Positions 1-10,600 of a DNA stretch of 64,000 bases are shown one piece after another. A program made the translations under genes and the position numbers. The notes below the pieces were generated by a model. That model had not been told where the DNA came from. It did not search any database and saw only the letters and a list, made by a program, of their open reading frames with translations. Within the stretch, counting starts at the first letter, position 1. The number at the start of each line of letters is the position of its first letter. Origin of the DNA: Nephrocerus scutellatus (lineage: Eukaryota; Arthropoda; Insecta; Diptera; Pipunculidae); contig OX352762.1 of the NCBI GenBank assembly GCA_947095585.1, positions 32,340,669 to 32,404,668 of the forward strand, written 5' to 3'.

Positions 1-145
1 TTGTCACCGGAAATATACATGTGTGCAAAATTTCAATAAAATCGGGCTATGGGAAGTGGGTTAAAAATTGATCAGAAAATCTGACCAGCCAGCCACCCAG
101 CCAGCCACGTGCACGCGAAGTTAATATAGAGAATTTAAAAAGTAG
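1..145 (-). repeat. 130-bp-unit element, terminal part
   Basis: This is the end of a dispersed repeat seen throughout the window, here on the - strand and cut by the window edge. It has the subterminal stretch with aaaattgatcagaaaatc and the ccagccagccac run, then the family end gttaatatagagaatttaaa at about 122-141. The same end recurs near 13078 and 58980, and reversed near 11126 and 60732. Confidence 0.75.
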
Positions 146-409
146 ATCGCACAACAACGTTATGGTCAACGGAAACCGAAACAGATACAATTTTAAAAGA
201 AACCCATCAGCTAACCCTATATAACACTAATGCTCTAGAATTGCAGGTGGCCGTAACTATCTCTGACTGGTGGAAGTGCGATCAAACCTCCACGTGGTGG
301 CCACCGGTAATTTTCCTCCAATTCAGGAAAAGCGGAATGATGGGGCTAGTCCCTTCAAAGTAAGGTTGGCGCGAGGCCAATAACCTCGCCAGTAAAAAAT
401 TATTATTAT

Positions 410-677
410 AATAATATTCGGCGCAACAGACCATTTCGGTCCAAGGACTAACTTCTCGCGACCATTTGTGCTGCGCATGTTAATTTTTGGACACCAATGG
501 AAGGACCTACAATTTAAGGCCGGATCCGAACGGCGAATTGAGAAGCTTTCCGTGACAAGCTATTACTCTCGGAACGTTTGTCACACCGTGAAAAATACTT
601 TTTGGTGTTACTGGGATTCGAAACTGAACCTCTTGCTCAGCAGCCGTGTGCATTTCCACTGAGCCACGGCTCCCACC
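410..677 (-). mobile_element. tRNA-derived SINE, copy 1
   Basis: Read on the - strand, this begins with a tRNA-like head (box A in the GCCGTGGCTCAGTGG region, then a box B-like GTTTCGAATCCC). A body of about 200 bp follows and ends CGCCGAATATTATTATAAT, an ATT-type tail. Six other copies in the window share the same order of blocks. This copy has a damaged box B and a short deletion in the middle. Confidence 0.8.
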
Positions 678-689
678 ACCCAAAAAATT

Positions 690-1365
690 ATTATTACGGA
701 ACCCAAAATCAGCCTCGGATACACTGATGAACGACGACGACCACGGCAACGAAAACGGCTAACGGATTTAAGAATTTTCTCATGGAACGTACGCTCACTG
801 TATAGAGCATGAGCTGCATAGCAGATGGCCGATACCCTGTCTTAATATAAGGCCGAGATAACAGCAATCCAGGAGATGCGGTGGATGGTGTCTTATAAAA
901 ATCAGAATATGACATATATTACAGCTGTTATGCAAGACATCATATGCTCGGGGTGGTGTTTCTAGTCAGCAAAAGAATGAAGCCCACCATTATCGGCTTT
1001 AAAGCAATAAATTAACGGCTATGCACCCTTCGCGTGGGGGGGGGGAAATTGAAAAACATAAGCCCCATAAACGTTCACGCACCTACCGATGAACCTACGG
1101 TATGGTGCTCCGAGCACGGATTGCATCATCACGAAAGACTGCATTCGTGAATCATATTCGAGTCAACACGGCTGCCCTTCGCAACGAAGAGACCAGAAAC
1201 AACTACGGTCAAGCGATACGACTCGCCCTAAATGCAGGGAGAATAAGTCCTGGGGCTGAGATGCTAGGCGTAGAAGAGAAATGGACATACGCCTTAAAAT
1301 CTCATAGAACGCGGGCACGTGAAGATGAATATAAGAGCTCAGAAGATATGATATATACTACATAA
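690..1365 (+). pseudogene. non-LTR retrotransposon endonuclease relic
   Basis: Broken frames read RIFSWNVRSLY, then ITAIQEMRW, then a stretch ending NVHAPTD, which are blocks of an APE-type endonuclease. After them comes an open stretch (1102-1365) with VNTAALRNEETRNNYGQAI, the linker before the reverse transcriptase. Stops and shifts interrupt it repeatedly. The same linker occurs near 36640-36745, so this is a family. A reverse transcriptase scrap resumes near 1812 beyond a mariner fragment, so the two may be one element split by that insertion. Confidence 0.65.
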
Positions 1366-1379
1366 GCAACTGTTTGAAA

Positions 1380-1800
1380 CCTCTTATCAAAGATTCAAAA
1401 CACTTGTGCCCAAATGGTAACTGGATATTACACCAAGACTCAGCTCCATCACATACGGCAAACAAAACACTTGCCTTCCTCTAACAAAACAACGTATCCT
1501 ATATCCATCCTAATTTATGGACTCCCTCATCACCCGACTTGCACCATGTGATTATTTCCTGTGGGGATACTTGAAGTCACAATTGGCAAGATCTAAAGTT
1601 GATAATATTGCGCAACTAAAAAGATTTATAAAGCGTGAGATTAGGAACATTCCTCTGGCAATGATTCAACGGGCACTTAAATCTTGGTCAAGTCGGTGTT
1701 TGACTGTTTATAAAAACAAAGGTTTACATATAAAATAAAATTTCATTAAAAACATAACTGCGTAATTTATTTATTCCAACTCAAAATCGTTCATTTTTGT
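1380..1800 (+). pseudogene. mariner-type transposase, C-terminal relic
   Basis: Broken frames give LHQDSAPSHTANKTLAFL (second catalytic Asp in QDSAPSH). A frameshift follows, then APCDYFLWGYLKSQ (third Asp in APCDYF) and a C-terminal helical region with IKREIRNIPLAMIQRALKSW. This order is that of the C-terminal half of a Tc1/mariner DDE/D transposase. The N-terminal half is missing and several frameshifts are present, so it is dead. Confidence 0.7.
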
Positions 1801-1811
1801 TTTTGATGTAC

Positions 1812-1945
1812 CTTTATATAAGAAGGGAGATATCACAAAATGCAGCAATTATCGGGATATAACTTAGGTGAGTACCGCGTATAAGATTTTCTCCTCTATC
1901 CTTCAAGACAGGATATACCCATACGCTAAAGTTAAAAAATAACCC
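1812..1945 (+). pseudogene. non-LTR reverse transcriptase fragment
   Basis: One frame reads YKKGDITKCSNYRDIT, a stop, then VSTAYKIFSSILQDRIYPYA. This matches the first conserved palm/finger blocks (KKGD..NYR.IS..ST.YKI) of RTE-like reverse transcriptases. It ends where a 130-bp-unit element begins. Confidence 0.6.
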
Positions 1946-2155
1946 GATTTTCTTCAAATTTTATACACTCCAATGCGCAACACTTTCTTAAAAAATTAAT
2001 TAAATTTTTTAAAAAAAAATTACCCGATTTTCTTCAAATAGTATACACATGTGTAGTTTCGATGGACAACATTTTTTGCAAAAATTTTAAGTGATCGAGC
2101 CCCGAGGTCGAGGGCTCCCAAAAAATGTTTTTAAACAAATTTGTACAACCGCTAG
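1930..2155 (+). repeat. 130-bp-unit array, two units
   Basis: Two degenerate units run in the forward orientation. Each has cccgattttcttcaaat, a tacacatgtgt-like block, gatggacaacat, and a GC-rich block ending ggctccca. No terminal sequence is seen. Confidence 0.7.
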
Positions 2156-3533
2156 CTTGGAATAAATAGTGTAGAAGGTACAAAGTAAAGAAATACTAGT
2201 GTTTTGACTACCCAACTTAAGTTACCTTCAATAGTTCTCGATAGCCTACATATGTGAGTTTGAGGTAATTAATTATCTGTAATTAAGTAAATTTTAGGGT
2301 TGCCCAACATACGAGTACAACTTACTAAAAATGTATTAGTTTTACAAAAAAAAAATCATATTCTATTAAATTTAGGGCATTGGAATACTTATAACTAAAT
2401 ATAATAAGTATTTATATCATTGTTTTATTCGTAATTTAAATTCTTTATCAGAAACGAAATCTTTACTTTGCGAAATGACAAATTCAAAATATATTTATAT
2501 TTATAAAGTCACACGTAAAAAACATTACTATGCACGCAACAACACTAAAAGTTATATAACTAACCATATCCCATTCCCACTTATTATATGGAAGTTGTTC
2601 TAATGCACCTTTTATACATATGTATATACGAAAATACATTTCTTTAGATTTTGCTTACTCATGTTAATACGGAAAACGTGCAATTTAAAGAATAATTATT
2701 GTAGTCGTACTAATACACCCATTTTGTGAAGTGTGAAATTAGTTTTGTGTCGTTGTTGTAATATACTCGTATGCATGTAGATATGTTATTTCAAAATCCA
2801 TATGCACGTATTCATTACACTTAAAAAATTCGCTACGGAATTTCTGTGATTATGCTGTGGTAATTTCACGCTTCTTTAATCTGATAATTTAATTTTGAAA
2901 TTTCCGGAGATATGGATTTGAGCGGGAAAACTGCACAATAAACATGTAAAAGTAAGGGTGGTCCACTTTGAAAGCTAAACTTACATTTAAATATTAAATA
3001 TTCAAGAAATTGTTTGTTTTTATGCTTTTCTTTTTCATAAACAACTAACTGCAGAAAAAAACAACAAAAACATTTAAATAATGCTGATTAACAGAAAGCC
3101 AATAGAAAGTTTAGGTACTGGTAATCGAATTTAGTTACGGAAAGAAGTTTATAATTCTTTCGGCACATAAAGAGAACAAAGATTTACTTTTAGAGCAAAC
3201 AAGCGGGAAAATGGGTTTTTCGGTTTTTTTTTAGAGTGGCTTACTTTTTTACACATACATCGTAATAACGCTTTCGTACGCAAAGAAACTGTTTGGTTAA
3301 GATAAATCACGTTTTGTTAAAAAAATCACTACAAATAGAATAGACACAACCATGAAACATCACATCATGGTTTTTGGAACACAATAGAAGTGCTCTTTTT
3401 GTGGAAATCTCAAACGATACGACATAAGTAAATCTGAACATAATTTATTATGCGTATCGTTTAATAAAAAAACATTTTGTATACGATCATTTTCCTCAAA
3501 TAACTAGTAAATTCGCATTGGTACATACAAGTA
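2156..3533. other. AT-rich region without recognised feature
   Basis: I see no convincing coding frame, repeat family or RNA gene here, only AT-rich sequence with short homopolymers. Confidence 0.5.
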
Positions 3534-3535
3534 TA

Positions 3536-4306
3536 CAGGGTGTCCCAGAATTCGTGGTACAAACGAAGCAGGGTGATAGCGGACGTCATTTCCAACCAAA
3601 ATAGCCAAATGAAGTTTTATCGAATTGTTGATGGTTCAAAAGTTATTCCATATTAAAAATAACGAGTGGGCGTTCCGACGGATTAAAATAAATTTTATTC
3701 GACGATGCCGATTATGTATTATGGCAAATGGTGGACACTTCGAACACTTGTTATAATATTTAAAATAAAAAAAATTAAAAAAAATTATAATTTTGCTTTA
3801 TTTCTGACAACGCAGCTTACTTATTTAAGCACTCGAAAGTGCATTCTTTAATAAACATGACTTACTTCGTAAAACAATTGATAAAAACCATTCTGTTTTG
3901 AATATTCCTATGCGTGATACTATTTAAGAATCTGCATTAATGTCGCAAGTTTTTCTGATAGTCGGTCACCTTTCTGTAGTACATTGTTTTTCTGCCAGAG
4001 CTACTTAAAAATCAATCAAAAAATTTTGGGAAACAAAAAGACAGCACAAATCTATTGTTTTAATTTGACAGAAGATAATAAAGTTTATAAAAATTACTTA
4101 ATTGGAAAGGCACACTCTTCCAGATCGTATTAAGAAATAAACATAAGCAAAAGAACTGTTGGTTTTTTTTAATTCATTTTTTAGTGCGGCGTATGTGATT
4201 TTACCCAAAGTCAACAATTCGATAAAACTTCATTTGGCTATTTTGGTTGGAAATGACCTCCGCTATCACCCTGCTTCCTTTGTACCACGAATTCTGGGAC
4301 ACGCTG
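3536..4306. mobile_element. MITE-like element with about 100-bp terminal inverted repeats
   Basis: The left end cagggtgtcccagaattcgt and about 100 bases after it reappear as the reverse complement at about 4205-4306, with few mismatches. TA lies directly outside each end (3534-3535 and 4307-4308), as for Tc1/mariner-superfamily insertions. The 771 bp hold no coding frame. A partial copy of one arm and its inner flank is at 24034-24415. Confidence 0.8.
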
Positions 4307-4308
4307 TA

Positions 4309-4800
4309 TAGCACTAATATATCATGTAGTCTCTCTTTATTTTGCACAGATTGATCAACATCCACTTTTTTTGCACACAATACCTCAATTAACAGTTTAA
4401 CACTCTACCCTGGAGTATTATTGTCATTTTGTATTTGTCCCAGTGTTAAATGTAATGGGCGACGATCGTCAGTGAATAAGTCCAGGCAATGACTTAGATT
4501 ACGGAGAACTTAAATTTTGTTGTTGATTGCGAGCAAGAAGATACATCTCACAAGAGCATACTTGTACGAGAAGTCTTATGGAAACACTAAAATCTAGCGA
4601 TATAATCAGGTTATTGTTTGTCATTTGTAGGCAGTATCAACCAATCCCTGAATTTTTTTTTCAATAATAATTGCAAAGCCGTTTTGGATAGCCGCTTCCA
4701 TTATTCCATTATTTATTTTAAATCACTGTCTCATATATTTACTTAAAAATTCGAGACGGGTTCTAATGTTTTTGCGTATTGAACTACAGTCGTTAATATC
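4309..4800. other. region without recognised feature
   Basis: AT-rich sequence between the MITE and the minisatellite. No coding frame or repeat was recognised. Confidence 0.45.
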
Positions 4801-4814
4801 TATTCGTAATATCT

Positions 4815-5515
4815 CACCGATATTAGTGTTGATTCTATGGTTTTCGTGGTCTCTGCGTTGAATAGTGATGGTAAGACCGCTCTAGGGGGATGGGGTGATA
4901 ACTGAGGAGGAGGGGTGACCGATATTAGTGTCGATTTTATGGTTTTCGTGGTCGCTGAGTTGATTGGTGATGGTAAGACACGTCTAGGGGGTTGGGGTGA
5001 TAACTTGGGCGGGGGGGGGGGGATACCGATATTAGTGTCGATTTTATGGTTTTCGTGGTCGCTGAGTTGATTGGTGATGGTAAGACACGTCTAGGGGGTT
5101 GGGGTGATAACTTGGGCGGGGGGGGGGATACCGATATTAGTGTTGATTCTATGGTTTTCGGGGTCGCTGAGTTGACGGTGATGGTAAGACAGCTCTAGGG
5201 GATGGGGTCGATAACTGAGGGGGGGGTGACCGACATTAGTGTCGATTCTATGGTTTTCGGGGTGGCTGAGTTGAATGGTGATGGTAAGATAGCTTTAGGG
5301 AGATGAGGTCGATAACTGTGGGGTTGGGGTGACCGATAATAGTGTCGATTCTATTGTTTTCAAGGTTGAACGGTGATGGTATGACAGCTCTAGTGGGATG
5401 GGGTCGATAACTTAAGGGGATGACCGATATTAGTGTCCATTCAATAGTTCTCGAGGCCACTGATATTAGTGTCGATCCCATAGTTTTTGGGATCGCTGAG
5501 ATGAATAGTAGTGTT
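4815..5515. repeat. GC-skewed minisatellite, left arm of a fold-back
   Basis: About six copies of a unit of roughly 110 bp occur here. Each has ccgatattagtgtcgatt, ctatggttttcg, a gctgagttgaatggtgatgg block, gctctagggg and a poly-G tract. The unit recurs in inverted orientation at about 6205-6400. Short pieces also occur near 21455-21540 and 59515-59560. Confidence 0.8.
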
Positions 5516-6230
5516 TTGAATGGTACTCGGCGACCATTTGGCGACGAATTTAGGTGTGAGGACATTGTCGCTCCTTCTTCAAATTGGAAAAGGTAGATTA
5601 GTATCCGTGTCTTATCGTTTTATTAAATTGACATCGATTTTTGAAATCTGCCACAGAACTAATAAATTCTTTTTATCCGGCCGTTTCTCAAAACTATCAA
5701 ATTTTGAACCGGTTGCAAGAAGGGCCCATTCTTGCTACTAAGAATGGAGATATCCACGAAATAAACAATTCTATACTTGCTAGATTAATAGGCGTTCACT
5801 GAATATAAGTGTATCGATACCTTTGTAGATACTGATGAGAAAGGTAATTATCTAACTGAGTTCCTATTTTGTTTGGATTGCCACCACATAGTCTTACAGT
5901 TTGATCTCCTATTATTTTAATACGGATTCTCGACTCGCCAAAACTTAGCAACGGCACAAGACTGTGCGTAAAAGATATGCCGGGTAATATAATTGAAGCG
6001 ACTGTCTTGACAGAAAAGGGACAGTATGAAACAGTTTTTATCCCACGGATAGCACAGCCGGATAAATGGAATTTATTAGTTCTGTGGCAGATTTCAAAAA
6101 TCGACGTCTATTTAATATTACCAAAAAAACGGCTACTAATCTACCTTTTCCAATTTGAAGTAGGGGCGAAAATGTCCTCACCCCCGAATTCGTCGCCAAA
6201 TGGTCGCCTAGTACTATTCTAAACACCACT
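5516..6230. mobile_element. Helitron-derived segment with long inverted repeat
   Basis: Sequence at 5520-5690 (tttggcgacgaattt, then caaattggaaaaggtagatta, then ctgccacagaactaataaatt) is repeated in reverse at 6050-6225. The unique centre carries a Helitron helicase remnant. With the minisatellite arms outside, the whole 4815-6400 block is a large fold-back structure. Confidence 0.6.
5870..6062 (+). pseudogene. Helitron/Pif1-type helicase remnant
   Basis: One frame reads PPHSLTV, a stop, then SPIILIRILDSPKLSNGTRL and, after CVKDMPGN, IIEATVLTEKGQYETVFIPR. The LD.PKL.NGTRL block is characteristic of the C-terminal helicase region of Helitron (Pif1-like) proteins. An internal stop and the lack of the rest of the domain make it a relic. 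Confidence 0.65.
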
Positions 6231-6400
6231 ATTCATCTCAGCGACCCCGAAAACTATGGGATCGACACTAATAGCGGTCACCCCCCTCAGGTATTGACCC
6301 CACCCCCCTAGAGCTGTCTTATCTTCGCCATTCAACTCAGCGTCCCCGAAAACTGTAGAATCGACACTATATCGGACACACCCCCACAGCTATCGTCCCC
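6205..6400. repeat. minisatellite, inverted right arm
   Basis: About two units of the 4815-5515 minisatellite lie here in reverse-complement orientation (cagcgaccccgaaaactatg, then cgacactaatagcggtcacc). They form the outer part of the right fold-back arm. Confidence 0.75.
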
Positions 6401-7205
6401 ATCCACCAAGAACGAATCGCTGAATTGAACTGTCGCACCGATAAGTTTTATCGCGCGGTTTTGTATTATATCTAGCTGATGAAAAGTAGTCTTAGGCGCA
6501 CCAGACCAGATATGGCAATTGTACTCAAGTTTAGGGCAAATAAAAGCATTGTGTATAGTAGCCAGATCAGAGGGAGTGAAATATTTCTTGCACCAGGCTA
6601 GAAAACCTAAACATTTCGCAGCATTTTTAGCGACGGTAAATATGTGGTCATTCCAACGAAGCTTGTCGTTAACGCACATACCGAGAATTGCGAGATTTTC
6701 AGTTTCCTCGATGCAAGTGCCATTCATGGATAATGTCATGGGATTTAGGATTCGCTTGGATGACAGGAGACAGCATTGGGTTTTGGAAGCGTTAAATTAT
6801 ACTCGATTGATTTCTCCCCATTGTATTATGCTGTCAAGGTCAGAATTTAACGTGCTTAACATGCGTAGTTGTTTGAGTTCCACATGAGAAGTGGAGGGAC
6901 GTTCCTCAAACTTATATGAGAAGCTGGGAGTGCTGTCGTCGGCGAAGGAGTGAACTGGATTAGAAGTCGCAGATAAGAGATCATTAATAAAAATGAGGAA
7001 GAGAGTCGTGGACAAAGCAGAGCCCAGGGGAACGCCAGCTTTTAACTTTAGACTTGAAACCGTCAAAAACAACTTGAATTGAGCGGTCCAAAAGATAGCT
7101 TCTAATCCAATGAAGCAGTTTTTCGTCGATTCCATAAGCACGAATTTTAGACAAAAGAGATTGATGATATATATGGAAGACTAGATACATACATACGGGT
7201 AGCAT
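6400..7205 (-). pseudogene. Jockey-like non-LTR reverse transcriptase fragment
   Basis: Three overlapping - strand frames together cover a reverse transcriptase. The first (7205-6984) has KIRAYGIDEKLLHWIRSYL. The second (7141-6797) has GVPLGSALSTTLFLIFINDL and the catalytic box as FADDS. The third (6739-6332) has the thumb region with KLEYNCHIWSGA. At least two frameshifts separate them and the 5' and 3' parts are missing. Confidence 0.8.
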
Positions 7206-7636
7206 GCGTCAAAAAATATATTTGATTCTATTGTACAAAAACACGTTAGCTAATAAAAATACATTTTTAATTTAAAACGTTAAAACAAGATAGGCTTTAA
7301 TTTGAAACAAATTGCAAACTCGCGTTGAATTAATTTTTATTTTTTTCTTTCTTGCGATTTGTTGTGTTTTTTTGTGATTTGTCAATGTTTGTCAATTTCT
7401 GAGCTATCCATTTCTGAGCTATGTTTAAAGTTTCAAGTCTCTAGCTTAAGGGGAAGTTAGTTAAAAAACAATTACAAAACTCCACCCGCACAGACAGGCA
7501 TACACGAAAGCGATCTAATGAAAACGTTTTAAAAATGTTGGACTTCTGTGGTCAAAAAAGTGTGTTTATACAATATATATTATATATTTTTTATAAACAA
7601 ATGTACAAATCTTGTTAAATTTTTCGCAGTACAAGA
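7206..7636. other. 5' flank of nucleotidase gene 1
   Basis: AT-rich sequence without a coding frame. A TATAAA lies at 7592-7597, only 40 bp before the ATG. A pyrimidine-rich tttttcgcag ends at 7629. So the ATG could be close to a start site or just after the acceptor of a 5' UTR intron, and the sequence does not decide. Confidence 0.4.
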
Positions 7637-10600
7637 ATGCATAGGAGACCAGCTGTGTTGTGGCTTATAGCATGCACCATCTTTAGTGCACACTCTATAG
7701 CTGTTCCGGCCAGCAAAGCTGTTGATATAACTGAATTCATTATTTTACACAATAATGACATGCATGCTCGCTTCGAGCAAACTAGTATAAATAGTGGCAA
7801 GTGCTTGCCCAGCGAAGCCGACAGCAATAAATGCTATGGAGGATTTGCCAGAACTGCTCATGAGTATGTTTTATGTCTGCCAATGTAACTCAGCTATAAC
7901 CAAGTTTTGTTGTTAACAGAATACGCAGATACAGGGAAAACGCGAAAAATGGTGGAATAGCAGTTATGTACTTAAACGCTGGCGACACCTACACAGGGAC
8001 TCCATGGTTCACCATTTTCAAGGACAACATTACAGCAGCATTTCTCAATAAGCTCTCACCAGATGCCATCGTAAGTATTTAAAAACGTACTCGTATACAT
8101 ATATCAATTTTTAACATTTTGAAGATGTAATTTTGTATTGCGTCTTCTCTACAGTCTTTGGGAAACCATGAGTTTGACGATGGAGTCGAAGGTTTGGTGC
8201 CCTTTTTGAATCAAGTTAACTTTCCTGTGTTAGCTGCCAACTTAGACCTTAAAAGAACTCCTACATTAGCTGCTGCTAAAAATTTGGCTAAATCTACTAT
8301 AATTAATGTAAGAGGTGTCAAAGTGGGCGTTATTGGATATCTGACACCAGACACGAAGACCCTCGTTGCACCAAATGACGTTGATTACTATCCAGAAATT
8401 GAATCCATTAAGTATGTATGTTAGTATAGAGTTTATAGGTTTAATACAAGTTTTTTAATTATAATTTTTATTAAGTGGGTATGTTAAACAAGTTACAAAA
8501 TTAAAACTATAATCTTTTATCTATGAATGCCACTTACATTAAAGAAACTGAACAACACGCAAAATTCAGTATATATTCGCCCAAAACTTGAATACAACTG
8601 TATTGTCTGGTGCTCCAAACACCACATTGATCTTCTAGAATCTAGGCAGAATACAGAATTAGACAGAACTAGACGGAACTTGCAAAGGCAAGAAAATAAT
8701 AAGAAAGAGTGTCAGAGAAAAAACAGAGATTTGGGAAACACTGGCGTTTATGCGGTAACATTAGATTTCCAACCGTCTAATATGAACTGGATTGAACGAT
8801 CACAAAGGTAGATACTAGTCAAATCAAGTATGGTCTTATCGATGGAAGGTACTGGATTTTCTACAAATTAATGAAATGTAACTTTGCTTTCTGAATAGAC
8901 TAGTTCCACTTTTTGTGAGATATGCGATCGATCGTTGCCTTCGAAAACCCTTATGCTATTTGCTGAAGATTCCCGTTATTCAAGGTATTGCATACGCTGA
9001 CGATTAATGATGGCTTTAGAAAGTACGTAAAAAATTATAAACGAAAAAACGAAATTTTTTTTTTCAAAAGCCTGAATTGGAAGTTTTCCTAGAGGGGATT
9101 TGGTCAACCTGCGAAAATCTACAGATTTTAGAAGCAGCATTTTGAAAAGCTTTTCGGCTCTATAGTTGTGCGTGCCTTTTTCGTTTGTAAGGCCTGGTAC
9201 TACAGACGAATTCGGTACGATTCACTGCCTTCAAGAAACGTCAAGTTGCAGAAGGACCGAATTGTACTATAGGGGATCCAAGAAATATGAAGGCTCAATT
9301 ATTAATATAATAATACCGGCGCGACAGACCATACGGTCCAAGGGGCTTCTCGCAACCATATGTGTTGAGCATGCATGTTTATGCACACAAATTGAGGGAC
9401 CTACAATTTAATGCCAGATCCGAACGGTGAATTGAGAAGCTTTCCGTGAAAAAAGAAAAGAGGTGGGACACCGTGAAAAATACTTTGGTGTTACTGGGAT
9501 TCGAACCACGAACCCCCTGCTCAGGAGTCCATGCTCCTATCCACTGAGACACGGCGCCCACAATTAATTACGTAATATTTATAATATTATTATTTCTAAT
9601 ATTTTCTTGGTCAGGGTTTTCTGTAGTTTGTTGTATGTGATACATTGTAAATTACATTCTCCTTTACAGTCTCCTTGGCAATAAATTTTCATATAAAAAA
9701 AAAGGAAAGAGTGTTTTCCAACTTTAGAAAACCTCCAGAAGAATAGGATAAATGGAAAAGATTATGTAATGGTAATGCCAGCGTTGAAAAACACCTCTTC
9801 GAAACTATTGCAGGAATACCATTTGTCCAGCAGATTTATGAATACTCGTTTAAAATTCTAGCAACTGCACAAGTACGAAATTAAGAGTTGAAATTGACGG
9901 CGTGGCAATATTTACCTCCAACCTTAGTAAGAACAATTATACAAAATTAAGAAAATTATAAAAAATGCATCACAAATGCAATTTCCATTGACTCGATAGT
10001 TGCTAAACCCAGTTAAATTCGTTTCACTAATGATCAAAAATGTTTACTTCCATGAAAAATTGAAGTTATTTTTGTCTCAGTTTTGACTCGCCTAAGTTAA
10101 ACATCTTTGACTCGACTAAATGTAGCTCAATTTTTCTGTAGGTTTTGTTTTATATAAAACCGAAAACATACCTTATGATTCCTAATAGCCTATTCGGAAC
10201 TTAAATCATACCATCAATATTCCTTCGGTGTAACATACTTAGTCCTGGAAGGGATAAACTTTCTCATACCGTCGTAAAGTCATTTGCAATCGTATCAGAA
10301 ATTTCATCCACACCCATTTTTTAATTATGGCCTCAATTAATACTCCTTGAGAGTTTGCTGAAGCAATCCCAGTCGGCTTTCCTTGGCATCCCTAAACTCC
10401 TGCTTTGATGTTGTATCGCATTAATCCTACCGCAAAATACTTTCCGAGAAGAATCCTCCTTTTTCATGCGAGCTAGATGCGATCCCGGAGACTCTATAAT
10501 GATGAGATCTACGAGCGTTACCGCGGTGTCGACATCGTGAAGAGAATTAATCTCGGTAGGCTCCGGATAAGCATAAGCGAAAAGGATCCTGCTCCGAAAG

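Noticed and set aside
5248..5565. 105-codon - strand frame
   Set aside because: Translation of the minisatellite in antisense; repetitive and without domain.
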